NCBI GenBank assembly: GCA_003280265.1
Contig: QCFJ01000007.1
Coordinates: 1 to 43,194 of the forward strand
DNA length: 43,194 bases
Source of the DNA: Prochlorococcus sp. AG-363-G03
GTDB lineage: Bacteria > Cyanobacteriota > Cyanobacteriia > PCC-6307 > Cyanobiaceae
Direction: 5' to 3'
A program made the translations under genes and the position numbers. Every line of letters starts with the position of its first letter. Within the stretch, counting starts at the first letter, position 1. Positions 1 to 7,240 of this stretch are shown here, piece after piece. The notes under the pieces were generated by a model. It ran no database searches. It had not been told where the DNA came from and worked only from the letters and a program-made list of their open reading frames with translations.

Positions 1-88
1 GATTCAACAGGAGGCTTTTTAAATGTATAGAAAAACAAATCTCAGACTTTTAATAAATAATAATAACTAATATTATTGAAGATATTTA

Positions 89-220
89 TTATTTTTCTGA
101 ATTAGATTTAATTTGATTTGATTTTATTTGCGCTTCATAAGCATCGAGTTTCTCTACTCTCACAAAATCTTCATATGGATCAGAAAAATTACTTTTTTTT
201 ATGTCTTTTAGTTTTTTCAT
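89..220 (-). CDS. Small hypothetical protein, 43 aa
   Basis: Short open frame from an ATG (complement of 218-220) to a TAA (complement of 89-91). The protein begins MKKLKDIKKSNF, then has an acidic middle (DPYEDFVRVEKLDAYEAQ) and a Lys/Ser/Asn tail. I recognise no family. The middle has a balanced composition that looks protein-like rather than random AT-rich translation. There is no membrane segment or signal peptide. It lies 39 bp downstream of the next minus-strand small gene and could share its transcript. Small charged proteins like this are common in picocyanobacteria, but that is a general expectation, not an identification. Confidence 0.4.
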   Translation of the reverse strand: MKKLKDIKKSNFSDPYEDFVRVEKLDAYEAQIKSNQIKSNSEK

Positions 221-259
221 ATAAAAAATATCGGTAAAAATTGAGCATGATTGTCTCTT

Positions 260-460
260 TTATGCAGCGGTATCACTCTTTAACCCCCTATTACGGCTGC
301 CTTTGAACCATCTCATTTGATGAGTAATACGATGCCCATTAGGGTATAAGTAATTAAGATTTTCAATAGTTTCTCTTGTAATCACCTTTTCATTTTTATT
401 AACAATATCTTGAGAATGATCAGTCTTGTCTTGATTAAATTGCATAAAAAATAATTTCAC
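260..460 (-). CDS. Small hypothetical protein, 66 aa
   Basis: Predicted 66-residue soluble protein. The N-terminal half is polar (many N, D, K, Q). The C-terminal half (roughly residues 35-60) carries the aromatic/basic stretch NYLYPNGHRITHQMRWFKGS, which looks conserved-protein-like. Met6 is an alternative start. No known domain, membrane helix or export signal is visible. It sits upstream of a 43-aa frame on the same strand and is separated from the next minus-strand gene by an intrinsic terminator at 610-640, so it probably has its own promoter in 461-609. Function unknown. Confidence 0.5.
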   Translation of the reverse strand: MKLFFMQFNQDKTDHSQDIVNKNEKVITRETIENLNYLYPNGHRITHQMRWFKGSRNRGLKSDTAA

Positions 461-609
461 TAAACTATTAAAAACATCAAATTCATAGATTGATGTTCGT
501 AATGAACAAAGTGATGATTTTCAAACGAAAATTATCCAATTAAACAGATTCACTTTCTAAAGCTATTTTTCAAAATAAGTTATTAATTTAAGTTGAATTC
601 CTCATACAT

Positions 610-640
610 AAAAAAGACAGCTAAATTAGCTGTCTTTTTT
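610..640 (-). terminator. Intrinsic terminator, bidirectional form
   Basis: Perfect inverted repeat AAAAAAGACAGCTA / TAGCTGTCTTTTTT (14-bp arms) around a 3-nt loop at 624-626. The stem core GACAGCTA is followed by a T-run on both strands. It starts 31 bp beyond the stop of the 94-aa membrane protein gene (671-955, minus), so that gene is its most likely user. Confidence 0.85.
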
Positions 641-670
641 ATGTAGAAATTAATCTTGTCTATTTTTAAC

Positions 671-955
671 TTAAAAATATTTAAACGGGAAAAATATCTT
701 ATCAGGGCCTGCAAGCATAACTGAAGCAGCAATAAGGGCAGTTACTACTTGAACACCAATAAATTGTTTTTGAAGATATTTATATGAACCAGTTTCAGAA
801 AGCTCAACTGATGGTTCATTCTCAGGTAATCCATAATAATAAATTTGAGAAATCTGAAAAAAGATAACTAAACCTGCTATTGCAGCTAAAGGATTAAACC
901 CACCAAATGTGATTGTTGAAAAAGGAATTGTTGAGTAAACCATTAAAAAAGGCAT
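671..955 (-). CDS. Small two-helix membrane protein, 94 aa, function unknown
   Basis: Two hydrophobic segments are visible: about residues 22-42 (NPLAAIAGLVIFFQISQIYY) and 66-83 (FIGVQVVTALIAASVMLAG). They are joined by a polar loop with PENEPSVELSETGSYK, and a short aromatic tail FFPFKYF follows. This suggests a two-pass inner or thylakoid membrane protein. It does not match a photosystem or NDH subunit that I can name with confidence. Met5 is an alternative start. A strong terminator lies just downstream. An RRM protein gene lies upstream on the same strand, 146 bp away. Confidence 0.7.
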   Translation of the reverse strand: MPFLMVYSTIPFSTITFGGFNPLAAIAGLVIFFQISQIYYYGLPENEPSVELSETGSYKYLQKQFIGVQVVTALIAASVMLAGPDKIFFPFKYF

Positions 956-1101
956 TGCTCTGAACTGCTTATTATTACAGCATTAATTTGAGAAAATGCT
1001 TAATTCGCTAATAGACTGAAATCTAAAATTAATTAAAATTCAAAAAATACAATTAATCGAGTTCCAGACAGCTTTATTTTGAGAGACTTGAAAAACACCA
1101 G

Positions 1102-1350
1102 TTAATTATTTTTAGGTCTAGCTTTTGTAACCCTAATAGCTCTACCCATCCATTCAACATCTTGAAGATCATCAATTGCTTTTTGTTCTTGTGCATCATC
1201 ACACATATCAACAAAAGCGAACCCTCTTTTTCTTCCTGTTTCCCTTTCTAATGGCAGCTTACAATTAGTAACTTCACCATAACTGCTAAAAACACCAACA
1301 ATATCTTCGATCTCAGCATCAAATGAGAGATTACCTATGTAAATAGTCAT
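1102..1350 (-). CDS. RRM-type RNA-binding protein (cyanobacterial Rbp family)
   Basis: An 82-residue protein made of a single RNA recognition motif. RNP2 is IYIGNL (residues 3-8) and RNP1 is KRGFAFVDM (41-49), with the beta-alpha-beta spacing of the family. There is almost no tail after the RRM (KARPKNN), unlike the glycine-rich tails of many cyanobacterial Rbp proteins. The family binds single-stranded RNA, and several members are cold-induced in cyanobacteria. It is divergent from rpsU; an rbp-rpsU association is known in other cyanobacteria, where the genes are usually in tandem. An inverted repeat overlaps its start codon (see 1347-1379). Confidence 0.93.
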   Translation of the reverse strand: MTIYIGNLSFDAEIEDIVGVFSSYGEVTNCKLPLERETGRKRGFAFVDMCDDAQEQKAIDDLQDVEWMGRAIRVTKARPKNN

Positions 1351-1379
1351 TGGGTAACGGACCTATCAAGAAACAATGA
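1347..1379 (-). promoter_or_regulatory. Inverted repeat overlapping the rbp start codon
   Basis: On the minus strand, TCATTG (complement of 1374-1379) can pair with CAATGA (complement of 1347-1352), which contains the ATG of the RRM gene. A second pair, CGGAC (1358-1362) with GTCCG (1383-1387), interleaves with it, so the two stems are mutually exclusive or form a pseudoknot. This could hide the start codon. The stems are short, so a functional role is only inferred. Confidence 0.3.
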
Positions 1380-1546
1380 ATCGTCCGAAAAGTTGAAAAC
1401 CTCAATGATTTGGCTAATAAGCAAAAAATTAAGAAAGCTAATTGAATAATTCATTAGGGAGTCTAGATCTTTGTTCTCCCAAAAAGGACAAAACAAAAAT
1501 ATGCTTTATCGTCCTGTAAAATTATTTAATAGAATTTTTTATCTTT

Positions 1547-1723
1547 TTGACTCAAGTAACTGTTGGAGAAAACGAAGGCATCGAATCAGCACTTCGCCGC
1601 TTTAAGCGTCAAGTTTCCAAGGCCGGCATCTTTGGAGAATTAAAGCGCCTGCGTCATCATGAAACTCCTGTTGAAAAATATAAGCGTAAATTGCAACAAA
1701 GACGTAGAAGCAGAAGAAGATAA
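1547..1723 (+). CDS. rpsU: 30S ribosomal protein S21
   Basis: A 58-residue protein read from a TTG start: [13 protein letters not shown]..., [14 protein letters not shown] and the basic C-terminus [13 protein letters not shown]. This is the full length and typical sequence of cyanobacterial S21, which binds the 30S platform near the 3' end of 16S rRNA. No ATG or GTG precedes the conserved TQVTV start, so TTG is the only sensible choice. The gene is divergent from the RRM gene and is followed 33 bp later by a 74-aa gene on the same strand. Upstream, AGGAC and GTCCT (about 1486-1515) form a loose inverted repeat of unknown meaning. Confidence 0.93.
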   Translation: MTQVTVGENEGIESALRRFKRQVSKAGIFGELKRLRHHETPVEKYKRKLQQRRRSRRR

Positions 1724-1756
1724 ATAAAATTAGAAAGTTATACCTAGGGTAATCAA

Positions 1757-1981
1757 ATGCAAAAAGAAAACTGTTGGGTTTGGTTCAAAGGTTCAATCAA
1801 AGATGGAGGGATATGGAAGGGAGGATTCACTTATCAAAAAGATTGCAATCCTGGAGTGCTTATTCAAAATCCAGGATATGTACAATGTCGAGTACCTGAC
1901 TGGAGAATTAGCACTACAGAGCCACCAGATAAATCAATAGGACCAAACATACCTGAAAATTCTGTTTGGAAAATTTTATAA
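1757..1981 (+). CDS. Hypothetical protein, 74 aa
   Basis: A small protein rich in Trp, Gly and Pro (WVWFKGSIKDGGIWKGGF, PGYVQCRVPDWRIS). It has two cysteines besides Cys6 in a patterned arrangement and no hydrophobic helix. I do not recognise the family. The composition is clearly protein-like and the frame is uninterrupted. The gene lies 33 bp after rpsU on the same strand and could be cotranscribed. It ends 33 bp before the converging membrane protein gene. Confidence 0.6.
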   Translation: MQKENCWVWFKGSIKDGGIWKGGFTYQKDCNPGVLIQNPGYVQCRVPDWRISTTEPPDKSIGPNIPENSVWKIL

Positions 1982-2013
1982 ATTCATGAATCATCTCAAA
2001 CTTTTTTTTATTT

Positions 2014-2532
2014 CTAGTGCACGTTCACACCAAAAAGAGGAGCTAGATACTTCACAACAGCTGGAGTAATTAATAAAACAGCTATCAATCTAAATGCATG
2101 GATTGCTGCTACGGCAGCTCCTACTCCAAGATCTGCTCCAACTAGACTCATTCCGAGAGTCCCTCCAGGAGCAGAACCCAGCAAAGCTATTAATGGATCA
2201 ATTCCAAACAAACGGACTACCAAAAACCCAACCAAGAGACCTGTAAGAATCAAAGTAAAAGTAATTACCATAGCTGGCTTCCAAAGAGTTTGTAGCTCTG
2301 AAAGAGTATCTCGATTAATTCCAGTACCAATAACGGTGCCTACACCAATTCCAAGCAAAGTTTTGGTACCCATCGGCCATTGAGCAGGTTCAAATTGACC
2401 ACTTATGCTTAAGCATCCTGCCGCCAAAATCGAGCCCAGAAGTGGAGCCGCAGGGATACCACTAAGAAGCATCAAACTTCCAAGAGCAGCGCCACTGAGC
2501 ATGTATATAATCAAAGTCATTGGAGGATTCAT
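2014..2532 (-). CDS. AbrB-type membrane protein (half-length)
   Basis: 172 residues, almost entirely hydrophobic, with about five membrane helices. The motif GSAPGGTLGMSLVGADLGVGAAVAAIHAFRL (split here: GSAPGGTLGMS, then VAAIHAFRL) is the hallmark of the membrane AbrB duplication family, sometimes labelled putative ammonia monooxygenase, a name without functional support. Full-length family members contain two such repeats, about 340 residues; this is a one-repeat form, common in cyanobacteria, that would dimerise if it works like the long form. Substrate unknown. It is not related to the transcription factor AbrB. Confidence 0.8.
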   Translation of the reverse strand: MNPPMTLIIYMLSGAALGSLMLLSGIPAAPLLGSILAAGCLSISGQFEPAQWPMGTKTLLGIGVGTVIGTGINRDTLSELQTLWKPAMVITFTLILTGLLVGFLVVRLFGIDPLIALLGSAPGGTLGMSLVGADLGVGAAVAAIHAFRLIAVLLITPAVVKYLAPLFGVNVH

Positions 2533-2823
2533 AATCCAATCGTTAAAGCAATAACTTTAGTCTGGTCTATTTTTTGTTTTTTAAATCAATTGATCAATAT
2601 CAATTAAAAAAGCGTCAATAAAAACTTTTCCTTTAAACTTAGTTGTTGATCATCAAAATTGAAAAGAATATAAAAACGCCTCCATAACTAAGTTTTGCCT
2701 AAATTTTAAATGGGCTTGAGTTTTTTTGCTATTTACCATTAGTCTAATTTTCATTCAAAAAGGTCAACATATTGTTAGTGTTTGTCTTAAAATGATTATT
2801 TTTCGTTGTCAATAGATGTCCTA
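2533..2823. other. Intergenic region with a 10-bp inverted repeat
   Basis: About 290 bp between divergently transcribed genes, so it should contain both promoters. The clear structure is a perfect inverted repeat AAACTTAGTT (2635-2644) and AACTAAGTTT (2686-2695) separated by 41 bp. Next to the left arm is a small palindrome TTGAT-C-ATCAA (2646-2656). I could not place convincing -35/-10 pairs and see no small gene. Confidence 0.5.
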
Positions 2824-4437
2824 ATGAAAGCAAATCTGACTACTGAGTTAAAACTTCTTGGACCTAAACCAAGGGCAAAGATCTTGTACGTCAGACTCCC
2901 TTGTAATCCTATTTTCCCCATCGGACCAATTTATCTAGCAGATCATGTACATAAATGCTTTCCGAAAATTAAACAATTAATTATAGATTTAGCTTCATTA
3001 CCAATTTTAGATGTCGAAAGAATATTGATAAGTAGTATCAAAAAATTTAAACCAACACTATTAGTTTTTTCATGGAGAGATATACAAATTTATGCACCTG
3101 TAGATGGAAGAGGTGGAAATCCATTACAAAATTCATTTGAAGTTTTTTATGCTCGAAACCCTCTCAAGAAAATTCGCGGTGCTTTAGGTGGTTTTCAACT
3201 ATTAAAAAGTCATTATGGGGAGATATGGAGAAACCAAAGATTAATTAGAAAGGGATTAAAACATGCAAAGAAATATAATCCAAATACTAATGCAATCGTA
3301 GGTGGAGGTGCTGTTAGTGTTTTTTATAATCAATTAAAAAATTCACTTCCCAAAGGTACTATTATCTCTTTAGGAGAAGGAGAGCTTTTAATAGAAAAAT
3401 TAATAAGAGATGAATCAATAATTGATGAAAGATGTTTTATTGTTGGCGAGTCTCCCAGAGAAAAATTGATTCACGAGAAGCCAAATAATATTATTAAAAC
3501 AGCATGTGATTATGAATATATTCAATCTATCTGGCCTGAATTTAAATGGTATTTAGATGGTGGCGACTTCTATATTGGAGTACAAACAAAAAGAGGATGT
3601 CCACATAATTGTTGTTATTGTATCTACACAGTTATTGAAGGTAAAAAAGTAAGAATCAATCCAGTAAGTGAGGTTATTAAAGAAATCAAACAACTTTACA
3701 ACCTAGGTGTTCGCGGCTTTTGGTTTACTGATGCCCAATTCATACCCTCCAGAGGACATATTCAAAACGCCAAAGATATTCTTCAAGCTATATGTGATGA
3801 AGGGTTGAATGATATTCATTGGGCCGCATACATAAGAGCTGACAATTTAGATGAAGAATTAACAGAATTAATGGTTAAAACAGGTATGAGCTATTTCGAA
3901 ATTGGAATAACTTCCGGATCTCAAGAACTTGTCAGAAAAATGAGAATGGGATACAACTTAAAAACAGTTCTGAAAAATTGTGAACTTTTAGCAAAAGCCG
4001 GTTTTAATGCACAGGTTTCAGTAAATTATTCATTCAATGTTATAGACGAGCGTCCAGAAACAATAAGACAAACAGTTGCTTACCATAGAGAATTAGAGAA
4101 GATTTTTGGTGCTGATATTGTTGAGCCTTCTATATTTTTTATAGGACTTCAGCCTCATACTCTACTCGAGGAGTATGGACTAAAAAAAGGTTTGTTAAAA
4201 CCTGGGTACAACCCCATGAGTTTAATGCCTTGGACGGCAAGGAAACTTCTCTGGAATCCAGAACCAATGGGCAAAGAATTTGGAAGAGTTTGCTTGGAGG
4301 CCTTTGATAAAAATCCAAATGATTTCGGTAGAACTGTTATGGACTTATTAGAAAGAGATTATGGGGTTTCTTCGTTAGATGAAGCATTAACTGTTGAAGC
4401 TAAAAACCGACCGGTTCTAGAAAAAAGTCTTCGTTGA
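2824..4437 (+). CDS. B12-binding-domain radical SAM enzyme, function unknown
   Basis: 537 residues from the ATG at 2824; a TTG at 2806 would add six residues, and neither start has a clear Shine-Dalgarno. The N-terminal ~200 residues resemble the cobalamin-binding domain of B12-dependent radical SAM proteins (KILYVRLPCNPIFPIGPIYLADH, split: RLPCNPIFPIG; later a GGG and LGEGE). The radical SAM core carries RGCPHNCCYC, with Cys259, Cys263 and Cys266 (ATG numbering) as the CxxxCxxC [4Fe-4S]/SAM motif, followed by GFWFTDAQF and SGSQELV. Members do methyl transfer or ring chemistry; the substrate cannot be deduced. It is not AcsF and need not be BchE. Its last 79 bp overlap the converging CPBP protease gene. 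Confidence 0.85.
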   Translation: MKANLTTELKLLGPKPRAKILYVRLPCNPIFPIGPIYLADHVHKCFPKIKQLIIDLASLPILDVERILISSIKKFKPTLLVFSWRDIQIYAPVDGRGGNPLQNSFEVFYARNPLKKIRGALGGFQLLKSHYGEIWRNQRLIRKGLKHAKKYNPNTNAIVGGGAVSVFYNQLKNSLPKGTIISLGEGELLIEKLIRDESIIDERCFIVGESPREKLIHEKPNNIIKTACDYEYIQSIWPEFKWYLDGGDFYIGVQTKRGCPHNCCYCIYTVIEGKKVRINPVSEVIKEIKQLYNLGVRGFWFTDAQFIPSRGHIQNAKDILQAICDEGLNDIHWAAYIRADNLDEELTELMVKTGMSYFEIGITSGSQELVRKMRMGYNLKTVLKNCELLAKAGFNAQVSVNYSFNVIDERPETIRQTVAYHRELEKIFGADIVEPSIFFIGLQPHTLLEEYGLKKGLLKPGYNPMSLMPWTARKLLWNPEPMGKEFGRVCLEAFDKNPNDFGRTVMDLLERDYGVSSLDEALTVEAKNRPVLEKSLR

Positions 4438-5222
4438 AAGAATATCGTAATTAACAAAATTATTATCCCAATTACACTTCCAATTGGATTCACCATATTT
4501 TTACTTGGTCCTATTAAAAAATAAGGAGTATCAATAGAAAAACTTACCATTCCCGAATCAATAAGATACCAAATACTAACTAATCCTCCATGCAAACCTA
4601 CACATCCCCATAACGAACCACTATCAATAGTTCGTCTTAAAGTTAGAACTATTCCAAATAAAAACAGACCACTCAAAAAAGGAATTAAAGCTAATAAACC
4701 AATATCAGATCTATAATGCGCAAAACTAAAAATTATAGATTGAAAAATCATTCCTCTTCTAAAACCATACAAAAGAACCATTTCCTTCATTAACCATCCA
4801 CGAAAAATTATCTCTTCAGCAAAAACAATACCCACTATTAATAATATTGCATTTATTAATTGATCAAACTTGATATAGTCAATTCTATCAATCCAGCCAC
4901 ATAATAGCAAAAATAGAAAAAGAATCATTATTAAAAAAACTGAAAATATAAATCCACTCAGAAATAGTTTTAATGATGCAAATTTATTTTTAAAATCTAA
5001 TCCTATAGATATCCATAAGTGATCAGTTTTCCATCTGATTTTCCCCCAGCTGGGTAAAAGACTTAGAAATAATATGAATGTAATTATGGTACCTATAATA
5101 CTTAAGTTATTTGAAGTAATATCTCTATAAAAAAAGGAAAAAAATTGACTAATAAACCATCCTGCAGGATATAGAAACAAAAAAAGAGTGAATGTTGGTA
5201 TCCATTGCATCTTTTGATGCAA
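4359..5222 (-). CDS. CPBP family intramembrane metalloprotease
   Basis: 287 residues with about seven or eight hydrophobic segments. The family motifs are present in order: EEIIFRGW (Glu136, Glu137, Arg141), FAHYR (His169) and LHGG (His211). The glutamates and histidines form the presumed zinc/catalytic site of the CAAX protease and bacteriocin-processing (Abi) group. Substrates in cyanobacteria are unknown; eukaryotic relatives cut prenylated proteins. The gene converges on the radical SAM gene and overlaps it tail-to-tail by 79 bp. It is 32 bp downstream of clpS on the same strand. Confidence 0.88.
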   Translation of the reverse strand: MHQKMQWIPTFTLFLFLYPAGWFISQFFSFFYRDITSNNLSIIGTIITFILFLSLLPSWGKIRWKTDHLWISIGLDFKNKFASLKLFLSGFIFSVFLIMILFLFLLLCGWIDRIDYIKFDQLINAILLIVGIVFAEEIIFRGWLMKEMVLLYGFRRGMIFQSIIFSFAHYRSDIGLLALIPFLSGLFLFGIVLTLRRTIDSGSLWGCVGLHGGLVSIWYLIDSGMVSFSIDTPYFLIGPSKNMVNPIGSVIGIIILLITIFFQRRLFSRTGRFLASTVNASSNEETP

Positions 5223-5254
5223 CCATCTATTCCAAAACCTGTTAATTAATGATT

Positions 5255-5566
5255 TCAGCTTTCTATTTCTATAGAACTGGTTAGGCCTTTTGCCTTTAAA
5301 GATTCAGAATAAAATTCAGCAGGTTCTAAGTCACAGACGATAACAAGTCCTATACCAGTTTTATGCGTTTCCAACATAATACTCAAGGCATCCTGTTCAC
5401 TTAATTGTGGAACAACCTGCCTTAAAGTTTCAACAACATAATCCATTGTATTAACTGGATCATTGTGAAGTAAAACCTTATACTTTGGTGATGTTTTTCG
5501 AACTCGCTGAACTTCCCGATCAATAACCGCAGTATCACCATCTGTTTTATTTGTAGAATCAACCAT
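5255..5566 (-). CDS. clpS: ClpS adaptor of the Clp protease
   Basis: ClpS delivers N-degron substrates to the ClpC/ClpP protease. The conserved core is YKVLLHNDPVNTMDYVV, METHKTGIGLVIVCDLEPAEFY and a C-terminal GLTSSIE. The ATG at complement 5566 gives 103 residues (MVDSTNKTDGD...), the normal length for cyanobacterial ClpS1. An upstream ATG (complement 5626) would give 123 residues but adds an unusual hydrophobic leader and touches the stop codon of dapL, so I prefer the shorter form. It is downstream of dapL on the same strand and probably in one transcript with it. Confidence 0.93.
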   Translation of the reverse strand: MVDSTNKTDGDTAVIDREVQRVRKTSPKYKVLLHNDPVNTMDYVVETLRQVVPQLSEQDALSIMLETHKTGIGLVIVCDLEPAEFYSESLKAKGLTSSIEIES

Positions 5567-5625
5567 AATTAAACTGCAGGGATGAACAGCACTTTTTAAG
5601 AAGGAACCTACCATGAGATTACGCA

Positions 5626-6849
5626 TTAAAGTTTTACAATCTTTTGCATAGCTTTTTCGACATTTTCTCTACTGTTGAAGGCGGACAATCGAAAATATCC
5701 TTCCCCAGCAGCTCCAAAGCCACTTCCTGGTGTGCCAACGATATTTGCATTTTCTAGTAATAAATCAAAGAAATCCCATGAGCTCAAGTTATTAGGAGTT
5801 TTAATCCATGCATACGGGGCGTTAATTGCGCCAAAAACTTCAAATCCTGCAGAAGTCAAATTGGCTTTAATTATTTGAGCATTATCCATATAAAAACTTA
5901 CTAATTTTTTGATTTGAATTTGCCCTTCTTCAGAATAAACGGCTTCCGCACCTCTTTGAATAATATAACTTACCCCATTGAATTTAGTACTTTGTCGACG
6001 ATTCCATAATGACCACAAATCAACTTTTTCCTCACCTGCTTTACCTTTTAAAGACTTTGGAATAACTGTAAAAGCACATCTTGTCCCAGTGAATCCTGCA
6101 TTTTTTGAAAAAGAACGAAACTCAATTGCACATTCTTTAGATCCCTCAATTTCAAAAATTGAATGAGGAATGGAGTCATCTTTAATAAAAGCCTCATAAG
6201 CAGCATCAAAAAGAATCAACGAATCGTTTTCTTTTGCATATTCAACCCATGAAACTAATTGTTCTCTTGTTGCTACTGCCCCAGTTGGGTTGTTAGGGAA
6301 ACAAAGATAAATTAAATCAAATTTTTCTTTTGGTATTTCTGCCTCAAATCCATTCTCTGAATTAATTGGGATATAACTTAAACCTTTATATTCTCCCGAT
6401 GAGTTTGCTACTCCTGTCCTTCCTGTCATGACATTAGTATCAACGTATACAGGATAAACAGGATCAGTTACGGCTATTTTATTATCCTTACCAAGAATAT
6501 CTAAGATATTGCTGCTATCACATTTTGAGCCATCTGAAATAAAAATTTCTTCTGGTGAAATCTCGCAACCCCTAGATAAATAATCATTCTGAGAGATACT
6601 TTCGCGAAGCCATTGATAGCCCTGCTCTGGGCCATAGCCCTTAAAGCCCTCATGGGTTCCCATCTCTTCAATAGCCGCTTTCATCGCTTCACGACAAGCC
6701 AAAGGCAGAGGCTCAGTAACATCACCAATTCCTAGCCGGATTAAATCAATATTTGGATTTTTAGAGTTAAAGTCTTTAATTCTTCTAGAAATCTCTGGGA
6801 AAAGATACCCTGCTTTTAATTTCAGGTAATCAGCATTAACTTGTACCAC
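5626..6849 (-). CDS. dapL: LL-diaminopimelate aminotransferase
   Basis: A PLP-dependent class I/II aminotransferase of 407 residues. It converts tetrahydrodipicolinate directly to LL-diaminopimelate with glutamate as amino donor, the lysine/peptidoglycan route of cyanobacteria and plants. Visible motifs are [12 protein letters not shown] near the N-terminus, [18 protein letters not shown] (residues 183-192) and [12 protein letters not shown], with Lys249 as the Schiff-base lysine. Length and order agree with the DapL family. It begins a minus-strand pair with clpS and is divergent from rne across about 390 bp. Confidence 0.96.
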   Translation of the reverse strand: MVQVNADYLKLKAGYLFPEISRRIKDFNSKNPNIDLIRLGIGDVTEPLPLACREAMKAAIEEMGTHEGFKGYGPEQGYQWLRESISQNDYLSRGCEISPEEIFISDGSKCDSSNILDILGKDNKIAVTDPVYPVYVDTNVMTGRTGVANSSGEYKGLSYIPINSENGFEAEIPKEKFDLIYLCFPNNPTGAVATREQLVSWVEYAKENDSLILFDAAYEAFIKDDSIPHSIFEIEGSKECAIEFRSFSKNAGFTGTRCAFTVIPKSLKGKAGEEKVDLWSLWNRRQSTKFNGVSYIIQRGAEAVYSEEGQIQIKKLVSFYMDNAQIIKANLTSAGFEVFGAINAPYAWIKTPNNLSSWDFFDLLLENANIVGTPGSGFGAAGEGYFRLSAFNSRENVEKAMQKIVKL

Positions 6850-6965
6850 TGGAGAATCGGTAAGATTTAATCCAAGGATAATCCCTTAAACAGCTTTAAA
6901 TCTCCAAACATGATTTATTCCATAATTAAGAACTAATTTTTTAATAAGATCAGATCCTTAAATTA

Positions 6966-6994
6966 TTAACCAAAAAATGATCTTGTGTTATTAT
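6966..6994 (+). promoter_or_regulatory. Candidate rne promoter
   Basis: TATTAT (6989-6994) is a good -10 hexamer, with a weak -35 (TTAACC, 6966-6971) 17 bp upstream. It predicts transcription from about position 7001, giving a leader of about 240 nt before the rne ATG. The start is inferred, not shown. Confidence 0.4.
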
Positions 6995-7000
6995 GTTCCT

Positions 7001-7240
7001 AGAACAAAGAAAGGGTTTAAGCCCTTAATGTTCTTAATTAACGCCAGATTTTCTTAAAGAGACACCTACATTAAACGCTGGTAACTCCAGCATTTTTAAC
7101 CGGACTATATTTAATTCGAATTCCGAACAGTATTCTAAAATCTCTTTAATTTGCTTTGGCGTTATAACTTTCCAAATGTTCTACTTGCAGTTTTTCTGCT
7201 AATCAATTTTTTAATAGCTTGAAAAAGCTCAACATTGTAT
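7001..7240 (+). promoter_or_regulatory. Structured leader of rne
   Basis: Immediately after the predicted start, AGAACA (7001-7006) pairs with TGTTCT (7029-7034) and AAGGG (7011-7015) with CCCTT (7022-7026), a two-part hairpin at the extreme 5' end. GAACA (7002-7006) can instead pair with TGTTC at 6994-6998. Further down, GCTGG-TAACT-CCAGC (7077-7091) is followed by ATTTTT, a weak terminator-like element. rne mRNAs are autoregulated through their leader in enteric bacteria; whether this leader does the same is inference. Confidence 0.4.

Noticed and set aside
1-70. AGGAGG followed by an ATG at 23 with a 15-codon frame; alternatively the 3' end of a plus-strand gene (DSTGGFLNV then TAG at 28-30)
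   Set aside because: The frame is too short to support, and all three reading frames at the edge could be a gene end. The window edge prevents a decision.
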